Origin: Candidatus Berkelbacteria bacterium
GTDB taxonomy: Bacteria; Patescibacteriota; UBA1384; XYA2-FULL-43-10; 1-14-0-10-43-13
DNA length: 41,347 bases
Direction: 5' to 3'
NCBI GenBank assembly: GCA_026397135.1
Contig: JAPLVL010000020.1
Coordinates: 17,679 to 59,025 of the forward strand
Shown one piece after another: positions 6,596 to 14,390 of this stretch. The notes under the pieces are model-generated. The model searched no databases. It was not told the origin of the DNA and was given only the letters and a program-made list of their open reading frames with translations. Each line of letters starts with the position of its first letter. Position 1 is the first letter of the stretch. The position numbers were made by a program, and so were the translations under genes.

Positions 6596-7603
6596 TTACT
6601 TCCAAGTTCCTGGCCAGCGACCTGAGTATCCGTGAGTGACAGCCCAAGCAGTAACATAAATCTGGGCTTTTGGGTCTAGAACACTTGCGCCAGTATACCC
6701 AGCTTTCGCCGAGACCGTAGCCCACAGCCCATCAGTATATTGGAAAAGACCACTATATGGCCCATCAGGGTTCACCGAATCGGCATGACCATAACTCTCG
6801 ACTTTCATCAAATTACAAATGCGATCAGGATCTACTCCGTTTTTGATTGAAGCGTCCAGCACCCAATCATTGTACTTGCACCAACCGGTTATGACAGGTT
6901 TGGTCCCTATAATCAAGATCTGATCAACTGGCTGCTTCGTCACAGTCGTATCGATCAATTTGCGTGATACCTCGACTCCATCTTCTCGCCTGACCTCGTA
7001 TGTCAAAACCTTTTCGCCTTTTGCCCCAGCTTGGTCAATTCGCGTTTTGCCTTTGTCCAGAGTATTATCGTTCTTCTGAATGATCTTGAAATCAATCGAG
7101 AGTGTCTTCTTGGCCTGAGTTATGGCAACTCTGGTAATTTTAACAGACATTCCACTAGATAATTCCGTCGCCAGGGGAATATCGGTTTTATCATTTGGCA
7201 ACAACTCTATTTGCTGCTCGTCGAACAGATCAGAGACTGTCTTGGCCCAACTTCTAACCGGAATTTTCTTCTTGCCGTCATAAATCGTTATTTCTGGAGC
7301 TCGATATAGCGAAATTCTCGAACCGATACCCATCTTGATATCAGGAAATTCTTTGAATCTATCCTCGACAAACGGATTTGCTCCCAAATCCTGTGACACA
7401 TCAAAAGCCGTATTACCACCACTGACCCCTGTAATTTCATTTACTTCAGTACCAGAAGCATCAAAGGTAACTACAACATACGGCCGACTAATTTCTGTCG
7501 GTGAATTACTTGCCGAAACAGCTGGACTGCTCGTCGTAAGTACCGAAGCAAACCCAACCGGCAAGACAAGACTTGCTAGTATTAGTTTTAAATTCAATCT
7601 CAT
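6596..7603 (-). CDS. Secreted G5-domain protein with C-terminal lysozyme-like domain
   Basis: The protein has a signal peptide (residues 1-31, ending SPAVSA), an unassigned beta-rich region, a G5 domain (KVLTYEVRREDGVEVSRKLIDTTVTKQPVDQILIIGTK, about 205-245) and a lytic-transglycosylase or Rpf-like C-terminus (ICNLMKVESYGHADSVN, then YSGLFQYTDGLW). KVESYG supplies the likely catalytic Glu, and the GLFQ motif follows as in lysozyme-like folds. It is probably exported to remodel peptidoglycan. I use the ATG at 7603; the ORF track start is a TTG four codons upstream. A promoter (7637-7664) and a perfect inverted repeat reaching the ATG leave no room for a Shine-Dalgarno site, which is odd. It resembles resuscitation-promoting factor architecture, but the assignment is by motif only. 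Confidence 0.8.
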   Translation of the reverse strand: MRLNLKLILASLVLPVGFASVLTTSSPAVSASNSPTEISRPYVVVTFDASGTEVNEITGVSGGNTAFDVSQDLGANPFVEDRFKEFPDIKMGIGSRISLYRAPEITIYDGKKKIPVRSWAKTVSDLFDEQQIELLPNDKTDIPLATELSSGMSVKITRVAITQAKKTLSIDFKIIQKNDNTLDKGKTRIDQAGAKGEKVLTYEVRREDGVEVSRKLIDTTVTKQPVDQILIIGTKPVITGWCKYNDWVLDASIKNGVDPDRICNLMKVESYGHADSVNPDGPYSGLFQYTDGLWATVSAKAGYTGASVLDPKAQIYVTAWAVTHGYSGRWPGTWK

Positions 7604-7636
7604 GGTATTGAGCAAACACTTGGATTGCTCAATACC
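7604..7636 (-). promoter_or_regulatory. Perfect 12-bp inverted repeat between promoter and start codon
   Basis: GGTATTGAGCAA, 9-bp loop, TTGCTCAATACC. It begins directly after the -10 box and ends directly before the ATG of the G5/lysozyme-like gene. It could be an operator, or a 5' hairpin controlling translation. Confidence 0.65.
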
Positions 7637-7664
7637 ATTTTACCGCCACCAATGGCAAAGTCAA
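7637..7664 (-). promoter_or_regulatory. Promoter of the G5/lysozyme-like gene
   Basis: On the minus strand TTGACT, 16-bp spacer, TAAAAT. The start of transcription falls inside the inverted repeat at 7604-7636. Confidence 0.6.
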
Positions 7665-7667
7665 TGG

Positions 7668-7701
7668 ACAAAAAACAGGAGATAGGAATAGTCCTATCTC
7701 C
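7668..7701 (-). terminator. Intrinsic terminator of the 62-aa gene
   Basis: GGAGATAGGA-CTAT-TCCTATCTCC is a perfect 10-bp stem, followed on the minus strand by TGTTTTTTG. Confidence 0.9.
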
Positions 7702-7707
7702 TTGAAG

Positions 7708-7896
7708 TTAGTATTCTCGGTACAGACCAAGCGCTTTCTCGAGATTACTCGAAGAGTTGGGTCGGTATATCGGCTCTGGTTTTTGCGCAATCCGAGGAAA
7801 ACGCAACAGGAAGTTGAGAGTTCCAGCCAATCCATTTCGGAAAAGGGAGGAAACAGTAGAAAACGAAATAAATTCTCGCTTTTCATTCTTACCCAT
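7708..7896 (-). CDS. Small hypothetical protein, 62 aa
   Basis: Basic, soluble-looking peptide (MGKNEKREFISFSTVSSLF...) with an Arg/Pro-rich middle (LLRFPRIAQKPEPIYRPN) and a C-terminal ALGLYREY. No family recognised. Three other frames are open over the same stretch, but this one has GGGGG before its ATG, a near-perfect promoter (7926-7953) and a terminator seven bases beyond its stop, so it is the real gene. Size and charge would fit an RNA- or ribosome-associated peptide; this is only a guess. Confidence 0.65.
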   Translation of the reverse strand: MGKNEKREFISFSTVSSLFRNGLAGTLNFLLRFPRIAQKPEPIYRPNSSSNLEKALGLYREY

Positions 7897-7925
7897 ATTT
7901 CCCCCAGGAACACCGGATAAGAATT

Positions 7926-7953
7926 ATTATAGACCGCTCTCAACAATTGTCAA
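7926..7953 (-). promoter_or_regulatory. Consensus promoter of the 62-aa gene
   Basis: On the minus strand TTGACA, 16-bp spacer, TATAAT, about 30 bp before the start codon. Confidence 0.85.
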
Positions 7954-8064
7954 AAATGTGATAATCGGTATCCTCAAAATCAGGCTTCCAAGAAGAACTT
8001 AATACTTAATCCTGACTTCTAACTTCTGATTATTTGTTTCGTAATCCTAACCGAAGCTGCACAA

Positions 8065-8133
8065 TGTCATGCTGAACTTGTTTCAGCATCTGTCTATAAT
8101 ATACAAAGATCCCGAAACGAGTTCGGGATGACA
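8065..8133. repeat. Complete intergenic TGTCAT...ATGACA palindromic element
   Basis: 69 bp with inverted ends TGTCAT/ATGACA. It holds two hairpins, GCTGAA-CTTG-TTTCAGC and ATCCCGAA-ACGAG-TTCGGGAT, joined by an AT-rich linker. It is the clearest free-standing copy of the family. Confidence 0.8.
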
Positions 8134-8529
8134 ATATTAGATGAATTGTGTAACAGTGGCAACTTTATAACTTGATGAATTTGATAAACTTCTTATAAAC
8201 AAAATAGTCGCCTTCCAGTTCATGCATTCTATTAAAATAGGATGCAATCCATTTAACAGTTACCTAAAATATAGAATCAAACCTGTCATTGCAAAACCAA
8301 TAGGTTCGTAACAAGTCAATTCCGCTACAATCGTACTGCGACCAAGATCAGAAAATCAGAGTTTTGTGCTTTTGAATAGGATATAAAATTTGACCACCCC
8401 ATAAGCACTAGAGACATTTCAGACTGACGCATTGAAAGAATACTTCAGGTACCACCATCGCTAGGAAAGCAATTTCCAAATAATGCTATTAGATATATTG
8501 TACCAGTCAATGACTTTCTATCCAAACAG

Positions 8530-8659
8530 TTATCCCCAAGCAACAAATATAAAATGGAAAGTTTTCCACAGACTTATTCACAGTTTTGAAACACAAAATA
8601 GGTTTCCGTCCTAAGCTTGAAACTTCTAAAATAAGTAACAAGCCAATAGATAGTCCACA
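8530..8659 (+). other. Cluster of DnaA-box-like nonamers
   Basis: TTATCCCCA (8530), TTTTCCACA (8562), TTATTCACA (8574) and TAGTCCACA (8651), all in the same orientation, each one or two changes from TTATCCACA. The local sequence is AT-rich. No dnaA or dnaN neighbour and no change in gene orientation supports an origin, so this remains only a candidate binding cluster. Confidence 0.3.
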
Positions 8660-8967
8660 AAAAGAACCCAGTTATTGGCCGCCAATTGGCTAGCCGGGTA
8701 AATAATCGATGTGTCCCCTCCGGGTCTGAGTCAGAGTTCGGTTCAGAAAAAGGTAATCACTTACACTTCTATCCTTCAAGCTTATCGATGTATCTCGCGA
8801 CAAATCGATAGTTTTAATACTCTTGAAAAAAATTCATGCAAGCAAAATTCAAGATAACCAGGTTCTAAAATTGCTACCATCATAAGGCAGGTAACCCCTC
8901 CATAGATGCTATTGACAATAGTTTATCAGGAAATCAGTTAATATGTAAACAAGTAAAGAGTTAGCTA

Positions 8968-9008
8968 CAAAAAAAATAGTCCGCTTCTAGCATTCGCAAG
9001 AAACGGAC
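8968..9008 (-). terminator. Intrinsic terminator of the cupin gene
   Basis: GTCCGTTTCT, 10-nt loop, AGAAGCGGAC (one G-U pair), followed on the minus strand by ATTTTTTTT. Confidence 0.9.
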
Positions 9009-9036
9009 AGTGAGTAAGATGTAAGCAGAAATAAAA

Positions 9037-9402
9037 TTAGTGGTTGCGGCCGCCGCTGAAGACACACCAGCAAACTAGGTCGCCCTCGCCATCGTTGAAG
9101 AGTGTGTGCCGAATGTTCACCGGCACAAGCACAATCATGCCCCGCTTAACATGGACGACCAGCTTATCTGGATCATCGTCTTCGCCCAGCTGCATACGGC
9201 CGACGCCGGCGAGGAACTGGTAGATTTCGTCTTTGTCGTCATGGACATGTCCATTGGTTCGTTGACCTGCATGCAATTCGGTCATCGAGACGGTCAGGTA
9301 CTCCATTTTCTCATCGGTCAGCCGATATTGATCGGTGTCCTTAACCGTTTCGCCGACACTGGGAAAATCTTCCAATTGAAACGTTTCGATTTTCTTCATC
9401 AT
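9037..9402 (-). CDS. Cupin-fold protein
   Basis: Single-domain cupin of 121 aa. Motif 1 is GHVHDDKDEIYQFLAG (two His and a Glu as metal ligands) and motif 2 is GMIVLVPVNIRHTLFN (third His, with P and N at the usual places). This gives an intact 3-His/1-Glu site, so it should bind a divalent metal; the family covers dioxygenases, isomerases and small-molecule sensors, and the substrate cannot be told. Start at the ATG at 9402, because AAGGGGG lies six bases upstream; the ORF track start is 13 codons further and lacks a site. It has its own promoter and terminator, so it is transcribed alone. Confidence 0.85.
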   Translation of the reverse strand: MMKKIETFQLEDFPSVGETVKDTDQYRLTDEKMEYLTVSMTELHAGQRTNGHVHDDKDEIYQFLAGVGRMQLGEDDDPDKLVVHVKRGMIVLVPVNIRHTLFNDGEGDLVCWCVFSGGRNH

Positions 9403-9428
9403 CTCGCGCCCCCTTGACGCTTGAGTGA

Positions 9429-9457
9429 TATTTATCACCAACTCACCAGAATGTCAA
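9429..9457 (-). promoter_or_regulatory. Promoter of the cupin gene
   Basis: On the minus strand TTGACA, 17-bp spacer, TAAATA. It lies between the helicase stop and the cupin start. Confidence 0.6.
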
Positions 9458-9464
9458 ATAATCG

Positions 9465-11594
9465 CTATATAATATCCAGTAAGTGTTCGGGGATATTTTC
9501 GATAAATCGAGATTTTGGATTGCATTGAAAGCGACCATAAATATTGCGCTCGCGAGCATATATTAAATACAATCTCTCCTTTGCACGAGTAATACCGACA
9601 TAAGCCAGCCGTCGCTCCTCTTCCATCTCACTTTGATCCATCAGAGCGCGGCTGTGCGGGAATAGACCTTCTTCGACACCAATGATAAATACAGTATTAA
9701 ATTCCAACCCCTTAGCGGAATGTAGAGTCATGAGCGTCACGACACCTTCATTGTCTGCAATCTGATCAGTATCCTGAACTAGTGCAACTTGCTGAAGAAA
9801 CAGCTCAAGCGGACTTTCGGAATTAGAGTTTTCTGCGTCGCCGGTTTCGGTTTCAATTTGTTCTGCTACAGTTACCAACTCCTGGATATTCTCCCACCTC
9901 GCCTCTCCCTCTGGAGTACCGTCAAGTAAATAATGCTTGAACCCTGTCCTTGTGGCAATTTCCAAAATAAGTTGATCAAGCGAATGAGTCGCAGAATAGT
10001 CTGAAAACCCTTTCAATAATTTGAAAAAAACAGTCACTTTGGGCGGAAAATTCTTACATAATTGCTCGATTATTTCATTGTCCAAACATCCCATTTTGTC
10101 ATCCTCGAGACCAGCGGTGTTCTTGAGAGTGGTGCCCGGGGATCCATGCGGTGTTTCCTGGATTCCCGCCTCCGCGGGAATGACAGAAGTAGTCGAAATG
10201 ACAGAGCGTAAAAATTCAACAATCTTCTGAATCGTTTTCTCGCCAATCCCGCGCACTGGCACTTGGATGCAACGCTCTAGTGCTTCAAAATCTTTGGGGT
10301 TGGCAATCACTCTCAAATAGGCAATCAGATCCTTGATCTCCTTGCGCTCATAGAAGCGCAAACCTCCGACAACCTTATATGGAATCTTGAACCGTAGAAA
10401 AGCTTCTTCAACTGCTCGGGATTGCGCATTTGTGCGGTACAATACTGCAAAATTCCCGTAGCACCTCTCACTTTCATCATTATGGACTTTTAGACTTTGA
10501 ACTAATGACCTTATCTCCATCGTTGTAAACTCAGCCTCATCTTTTTCATTTAGCGCTTCATATACAGTAATCAGTCTCCCTTCGGGATTCTCGGTCCAAA
10601 GTTTCTTGTCTGTTTTGTTTTCGTTGTATTTAATAACTTCATTTGCAGCCTCAAGCACTGTCTTGGTTGAACGATAATTTTGCTCGAGTTTGATTACGAC
10701 CGCATTCTTGTAATCCCGCTCAAAATTCAAAATATTTTTGAAATTTGCCCCTCTCCAGCTGTAAATCGACTGGTAATCATCGCCAACAACCATAATATTT
10801 TTGTTCTTCTCTGCCAATAATTTCGCCCAGAGATACTGCGCCTGGTTTGTATCCTGGTACTCGTCAACCAAAATGTATTTAAATGAATTTTGGTATTTTT
10901 CCAAAATCGAAGGATTTTTCTGAAAGAGAACAACACACTGCATTATCAAGTCGTCAAAATCCATTGCGTTCGCCTGTCGCAAATATCTCTCGTATTTTTC
11001 ATACACTTTGGCCGTGTTCGCCTCAAATGGGGAATTAACGTATTTTTTGTATTCAGTCGGTCCAATCAATTCGTTCTTGGCGCCAGATATGAAATAGGCG
11101 ATCGAGTTTGGATTGAAGTTCTTCGGATCAATGCTCAGTTCTTTCATAATCTTTTTGATTACCGAGAGAGAATCTTGCGAATCATAAATTGTAAAACTCC
11201 TAGTATATCCGACAAAATCCGCCTCACGGCGAAGTATCCTGACACAGATAGAATGAAAGGTTCCAAGCCATGGCAATTTTAATAGTCCAGTCCCAGAGAG
11301 GCCGCCTTCAGGCTTTCGACTTTCGGCCTGCCTTGCCGTCAGGCAGACTTTCGACTTTGAGCTTGCGAGCAAATGGCTGACTCGATCAGACATTTCTCGT
11401 GCTGCCTTATTTGTAAATGTCACTGCCAAAATCTGATACGGTGAAACATGTTTTTCTTCGATCAAATAGGCAATTCGATGCGTCAGGGCTTTGGTCTTGC
11501 CCGAACCGGCTCCAGCCAAAACCAAAACAGGCCCTTCTGTGGCCAGAACTGCCTTTTCCTGCTCTTTGTTTAGATTATCTAGTAATTTGTCCAT
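9465..11594 (-). CDS. SF1A DNA helicase, PcrA/UvrD/Rep type
   Basis: An ATP-dependent 3'-5' DNA translocase for repair and replication restart. Motifs in order: GAGSGKTKALTHRI (Walker A, about 29-42), TFTNKAAREM (Ia), DEYQDTNQ (II), VGDDYQSIYSWRGA (III), LEQNYRSTKTV (IV), TLHSAKGLEFNTVFI (V) and RRLAYVGITRAKERLY (VI). At 709 aa it is about usual size. Two segments are foreign: residues about 78-103 (KSKVCLTARQAESRKPEGG) and about 470-499 (STTSVIPAEAGIQETPHG...), the latter a complete TGTCAT/ATGACA element translated in frame. The C-terminal RNA polymerase-interacting tail of PcrA is not evident. Sub-type is uncertain. Confidence 0.93.
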   Translation of the reverse strand: MDKLLDNLNKEQEKAVLATEGPVLVLAGAGSGKTKALTHRIAYLIEEKHVSPYQILAVTFTNKAAREMSDRVSHLLASSKSKVCLTARQAESRKPEGGLSGTGLLKLPWLGTFHSICVRILRREADFVGYTRSFTIYDSQDSLSVIKKIMKELSIDPKNFNPNSIAYFISGAKNELIGPTEYKKYVNSPFEANTAKVYEKYERYLRQANAMDFDDLIMQCVVLFQKNPSILEKYQNSFKYILVDEYQDTNQAQYLWAKLLAEKNKNIMVVGDDYQSIYSWRGANFKNILNFERDYKNAVVIKLEQNYRSTKTVLEAANEVIKYNENKTDKKLWTENPEGRLITVYEALNEKDEAEFTTMEIRSLVQSLKVHNDESERCYGNFAVLYRTNAQSRAVEEAFLRFKIPYKVVGGLRFYERKEIKDLIAYLRVIANPKDFEALERCIQVPVRGIGEKTIQKIVEFLRSVISTTSVIPAEAGIQETPHGSPGTTLKNTAGLEDDKMGCLDNEIIEQLCKNFPPKVTVFFKLLKGFSDYSATHSLDQLILEIATRTGFKHYLLDGTPEGEARWENIQELVTVAEQIETETGDAENSNSESPLELFLQQVALVQDTDQIADNEGVVTLMTLHSAKGLEFNTVFIIGVEEGLFPHSRALMDQSEMEEERRLAYVGITRAKERLYLIYARERNIYGRFQCNPKSRFIENIPEHLLDII
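10097..10185. repeat. Palindromic element in frame in the helicase gene
   Basis: Begins TGTCATCCTCGAGACC and ends GATTCCCGCCTCCGCGGGAATGACA. The ends are inverted repeats and the right part is a strong hairpin. Translated on the gene strand it gives VIPAEAGIQ, a signature seen when such repeats are translated. A further GTCGAAATGACA half follows at 10193-10203. Confidence 0.85.
11285..11365. repeat. Second repeat insertion in the helicase gene
   Basis: The words CTTTCGACTTT occur twice around a GGCCTGCCTTGCCGTCAGGCAG palindrome. Helicases of this family run from motif Ia straight on here, so the tract looks inserted; the frame is kept. Confidence 0.6.
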
Positions 11595-11628
11595 CTTTGT
11601 GAAATAAACTCCTTAGATTCAGTTCTAT

Positions 11629-11690
11629 TGACTAACTGACTTATTGATCTACTTACTCACTGACTCACTGACTTACTGACTTACTGATCA
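11629..11690. repeat. ACTGACTT-type tandem array
   Basis: attgactaactgacttattgatc...actcactgactcactgacttactgacttactg: degenerate 4/8-bp tandem units between the helicase start and the next gene. Confidence 0.75.
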
Positions 11691-11740
11691 ACTAGTGAAT
11701 TTTAACATCATAATCTGGATATTGGAAGCAGCCAAAAGCA

Positions 11741-11769
11741 TTGCCAAATCGGCAATTTTAGGTTATAGT
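11741..11769 (+). promoter_or_regulatory. Promoter of the 242-aa gene
   Basis: TTGCCA, 17-bp spacer, TATAGT. Its position downstream of the ORF-track start argues for the shorter gene. Confidence 0.5.
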
Positions 11770-11802
11770 CAGCAAATCCTACTCGCGAAGGGATTGTTTC
11801 AG

Positions 11803-12531
11803 ATGCAAAGACAATTATTGCCCGGAATAACGACGACTCCGGGATCAGACTGGCACTCAATGTTGGAAGTTGAACTTCCAGCTCTTGGCCTCACAGAGGT
11901 ATCTGTCTTCATGACGGGCCTGAAAAGCAGAGAGAAACGGAGCAGCTTTTACGATCAGTTCCTCCAAATTGGCAAGAAACAGAAGATTACCGTGCCCTTC
12001 GTCCATGCTGTCGCCGAAATGGAAAGCAGCGAATATTTGTTTTGGATGTATCATTTCAAAACAGAATATTTCGTTCTTCATTCGGAGTTACAGTACAAGC
12101 GCAATTCGGAATCAACAAACTTCCTCGAAGGTCAAATCCTAATCGAAAACTCGATTCCCTGGATCGATGACGAGGAAGCAGAGAGACATGCCGGATATTG
12201 CTTCGATTTTGCCCACGGCGCAACAGATCGCTTGACCAGACCACATGTCTATGCGCAAAGCGTCAAGCACGCGCTGACTGCGGCCAGCAAGGGGACGCTC
12301 TGCAACCACATTAGTGGTTTTAGTGGCGCGAACTATTTCATTCACAAGCCCACTGGGTTGATCAGGTACGATCTTCACCATCTCAGATCACTCCGCGACC
12401 TGGATTACCTGCAAGGGTTCGGCTCCGAACTCTTCGGAAAGTTTCTAGCACTCGAGGTTGAGGATAGTCTTACTCGACAGCTGGAAGCAATTGAGTACAT
12501 CAAGTATCTTCTGCCACACATTTTTCCATAG
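11803..12531 (+). CDS. Uncharacterised protein, 242 aa
   Basis: No confident family. The start is the ATG at 11803, with GAAGGGA upstream and a promoter at 11741-11769; the ORF-track GTG at 11695 lies in the tandem array. The sequence has alternating strand and helix features, an early LEVELPALGLTEVSVFMTGL, a middle GYCFDFAHGATDRLTRPHVYA and NHISGFSGANYF, and a helical C-terminus. The pattern of His/Asp residues at strand ends resembles xylose-isomerase-like TIM barrels (sugar phosphate isomerase/endonuclease IV fold), but this is a weak impression only. A symmetric hairpin follows the gene. Confidence 0.6.
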   Translation: MQRQLLPGITTTPGSDWHSMLEVELPALGLTEVSVFMTGLKSREKRSSFYDQFLQIGKKQKITVPFVHAVAEMESSEYLFWMYHFKTEYFVLHSELQYKRNSESTNFLEGQILIENSIPWIDDEEAERHAGYCFDFAHGATDRLTRPHVYAQSVKHALTAASKGTLCNHISGFSGANYFIHKPTGLIRYDLHHLRSLRDLDYLQGFGSELFGKFLALEVEDSLTRQLEAIEYIKYLLPHIFP

Positions 12532-12540
12532 ATCAGTCCC

Positions 12541-12570
12541 AAGCCGGTTTGAATTCAAACCGGCTTTAAA
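12541..12570 (+). terminator. Perfect palindrome, probable terminator
   Basis: AAGCCGGTTTGAATTCAAACCGGCTT is a perfect 26-bp palindrome just after the stop. The following TAAATTTG is only a weak T-tract. Confidence 0.6.
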
Positions 12571-12667
12571 TTTGTCAGCGTTCTTCCGGTTCTTGCAGCG
12601 GATTGCATTTCGTGTTTGCTTTTGTTAATCTGACCCAGAAGTTTACTTCGTACGAGGGGGAAGAAAC

Positions 12668-13447
12668 ATGCGATACCTTTTGCTTTTGCTGGCCATATTT
12701 TGGCTGATACCAATCCGAGCCAAAGATTTGGCGGTTACGAAACAGGAAGTCCAAATTGATCCCGGCAAATCCGCTGTTTACTGCGGCGAAGCCAACGGAC
12801 GCTTGATTTGGATCAAGGAGAAAGTTGCAACTCAAAGATCTGCGATTTCACCAAGGCTCACCTACGAAGAGGGTGGACTTATCTTCGGTCAAATCAATCC
12901 GGAAGGCAACAACCCTCTGCTTACTCAGATCGGCTACGCTTTTTCCGACATCGACCCGATGATCGATGGCAAGGAAATTTGTCTCTTCTACAAGAAAAAG
13001 CAAGCTCAATCTGGATCGTCCTTTTACGCCGCCAGAATCTACCACTGGCAAGCCAGCGAGAAAATCTACAAGTATTACTGGACTTATTGCAGCAAGACCG
13101 CCCTAGCGAACAATAATTACCGCAATGCCATCTTGGCTGAAATCCGAAATGCTGATCATAATTTCATCCGAGAGTCTCTGAAAATCGCCGATTTTATTGC
13201 TGCGATTCGTCTGGGTCACTGGAGCGACGTTCGAAACAAGCTCAACACGCAAAATGGCATGACGATTGATCGAATGAAGAATATAGACGACTCAATCACC
13301 TATTTACCGCCACCCCGTGACTGGGAACGCCACTCCGTGTCTGAAGACAGTCGGAAATTTATTTTCATTTCTGCCTTTGACGGCAAGACATGGTATCTCG
13401 TCATCAAAAACGACAAGATTACCGTCTATCAAGCCGGTCGCCAATAA
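12668..13447 (+). CDS. Secreted protein, tandem paralogue A
   Basis: 259 aa with an N-terminal signal peptide (RYLLLLLAIFWLIPIRA). Exported, no further membrane helix. No family recognised. It shares a series of blocks with the next gene: GKEIC, a W-x(n)-Y-x(2)-YW pattern (IYHWQASEKIYKYYWTY), a helical segment ending in W-x(2)-V (GHWSDVRNKL), P-x(2,3)-DW, and a C-terminal strand pair. ATG with GAGGGGG upstream; an intrinsic terminator follows. One Cys near the middle and one in CGEAN might pair outside the cell. Function unknown. Confidence 0.8.
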   Translation: MRYLLLLLAIFWLIPIRAKDLAVTKQEVQIDPGKSAVYCGEANGRLIWIKEKVATQRSAISPRLTYEEGGLIFGQINPEGNNPLLTQIGYAFSDIDPMIDGKEICLFYKKKQAQSGSSFYAARIYHWQASEKIYKYYWTYCSKTALANNNYRNAILAEIRNADHNFIRESLKIADFIAAIRLGHWSDVRNKLNTQNGMTIDRMKNIDDSITYLPPPRDWERHSVSEDSRKFIFISAFDGKTWYLVIKNDKITVYQAGRQ

Positions 13448-13453
13448 TCCCCC

Positions 13454-13481
13454 GCCCCGACACAATCGGGGCAACTTTTTT
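13454..13481 (+). terminator. Intrinsic terminator
   Basis: GCCCCGA-CACAA-TCGGGGC followed by AACTTTTTT. Confidence 0.9.
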
Positions 13482-13502
13482 GTCAATTTGCATTTTCAAA
13501 AA

Positions 13503-13511
13503 TGCTATGAT
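13503..13511 (+). promoter_or_regulatory. Extended -10 promoter candidate
   Basis: TGCTATGAT, 42 bp before the start codon of paralogue B and directly after the terminator of paralogue A. No good -35 box. Confidence 0.4.
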
Positions 13512-13552
13512 AGGTTGACTTTACGATTCTGAAAACGGGGAGGGCACGCTCA

Positions 13553-14302
13553 ATGCGCTGGTTTATCGGATGTCTCCTGCTTTTCTTCGCAAGCGTTTGC
13601 TTCGGAAAGCCGACAGTCAAAATCTCGACTTCCGACATAAACGGAGACGGTGAAATCGAATCGATTTCCGAAATCACCGACACCGCCACAATGGGACTCG
13701 AGGTCAGCAAAGGTGGGAAGAACCTCTTTGCTCGTTACTATCTTCCAGTCGAAAATTCCGGCTTCAAGATAGAAGACCTTGATCTGAACTTTGGTGGTAA
13801 GGAAATCTGCGCTTTCCTACCATCCTGGAAACAAGATACGACAGTATCAGCTGGCCAGCTCAAATACCAAGTCGAGGTTAGCCGCTGGAATCAAAAAGAA
13901 AAACGCTACACTCTCTATTGGGTGTACGAGACACACAAACCGTACAAAGTCGGCGATTTCGACAATATTCTGGTCCAGATGAATGCCGACATCAACCGTT
14001 TTTACGACTCGATGATTCCGGTCTGGAAATTTCGCCAGCTTATAGCAGACAACAAGTGGGATGGTGTCGAGAAGCAAATCGGCAAAACAGCCGGCTTCGA
14101 CACAACCATCGCCAAAATTATGCTGAACCGCGCCGCGTTCGTCTGCATGCCCGATAGCAAAGACTGGCGGATGTTTTCCTCTGATAGCTCACCCGAAGTC
14201 ATCTTCTACAGTTTTGAAACCTCCGGCGAGACCTACACTGTCGCTGTCATTCCGGACAAAGACGGCACGAAATTCGCCTTCAAGATCGGCGGCCCCAATT
14301 AA
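13553..14302 (+). CDS. Secreted protein, tandem paralogue B
   Basis: 249 aa with a signal peptide (RWFIGCLLLFFASVCFG, cleavage before KPTV). It shares the block order of the preceding gene (GKEICAF, EVSRWNQKEKRYTLYWVY, NKWDGVEKQI, PDSKDWRM, then EVIFYSFETSGETYTVAV), so the two are diverged tandem duplicates. Distinctive here is DINGDGEIESI near residue 30, a calcium-loop-like motif absent from paralogue A. ATG with GGGGAGGG upstream, its own promoter candidate and a terminator. Extracellular role unknown; ligand binding is possible. Confidence 0.8.
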   Translation: MRWFIGCLLLFFASVCFGKPTVKISTSDINGDGEIESISEITDTATMGLEVSKGGKNLFARYYLPVENSGFKIEDLDLNFGGKEICAFLPSWKQDTTVSAGQLKYQVEVSRWNQKEKRYTLYWVYETHKPYKVGDFDNILVQMNADINRFYDSMIPVWKFRQLIADNKWDGVEKQIGKTAGFDTTIAKIMLNRAAFVCMPDSKDWRMFSSDSSPEVIFYSFETSGETYTVAVIPDKDGTKFAFKIGGPN

Positions 14303-14310
14303 ACATTCCC

Positions 14311-14343
14311 CCGCTCTGATATTCAATCAGGGCGGTCTTTTTG
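14311..14343 (+). terminator. Intrinsic terminator
   Basis: CCGCTCTGAT-ATTCA-ATCAGGGCGG (one G-U pair) followed by TCTTTTTG. Confidence 0.9.
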
Positions 14344-14344
14344 T

Positions 14345-14379
14345 ATAAAAAATATGGTGCCCGACAAATGCCGAACACC
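14345..14379 (-). terminator. Intrinsic terminator of the membrane protein gene
   Basis: GGTGTTCGGCATTTGTCGGGCACC (stem with G-U pairs) followed on the minus strand by ATATTTTTT. It lies back to back with the plus-strand terminator. Confidence 0.75.
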
Positions 14380-14390
14380 AAGAATAAATA

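Larger units (their letters stand above)
7897..9036. other. Gene-poor region of about 1.1 kb
   Basis: No ORF of 60 codons lies between the promoter at 7926-7953 and the cupin terminator. Visible items are a palindromic element (8065-8133), a hairpin gcattctat/ataggatgc at about 8223-8245, a cluster of DnaA-box-like nonamers at 8530-8659, a possible plus-strand promoter (TTGATG-16-TATAAA at 8172-8199) and a possible minus-strand one (TTGGAT-17-TACAAT near 8497-8525). It may encode an RNA or hold an origin-like site; I could match it to no known RNA. Confidence 0.5.

Noticed and set aside
7604-7640. 12-codon upstream ORF overlapping the G5/lysozyme-like start as ATGA
   Set aside because: Its ATG lies within the -10 box of the predicted promoter, so it would not be transcribed.
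7629-7946. 105-aa minus-strand and 72/81-aa plus-strand ORFs over the 62-aa gene
   Set aside because: They run through the promoter or terminator of the 62-aa gene and lack ribosome binding sites.
7954-8967. Replication origin
   Set aside because: DnaA-box-like nonamers are present, but no dnaA/dnaN, no clear AT-rich unwinding repeat set and no gene-orientation switch; kept only as a weak candidate.
11695-11802. 36-codon N-terminal extension of the 242-aa protein
   Set aside because: Starts with GTG in a tandem array and contains the promoter of the gene.
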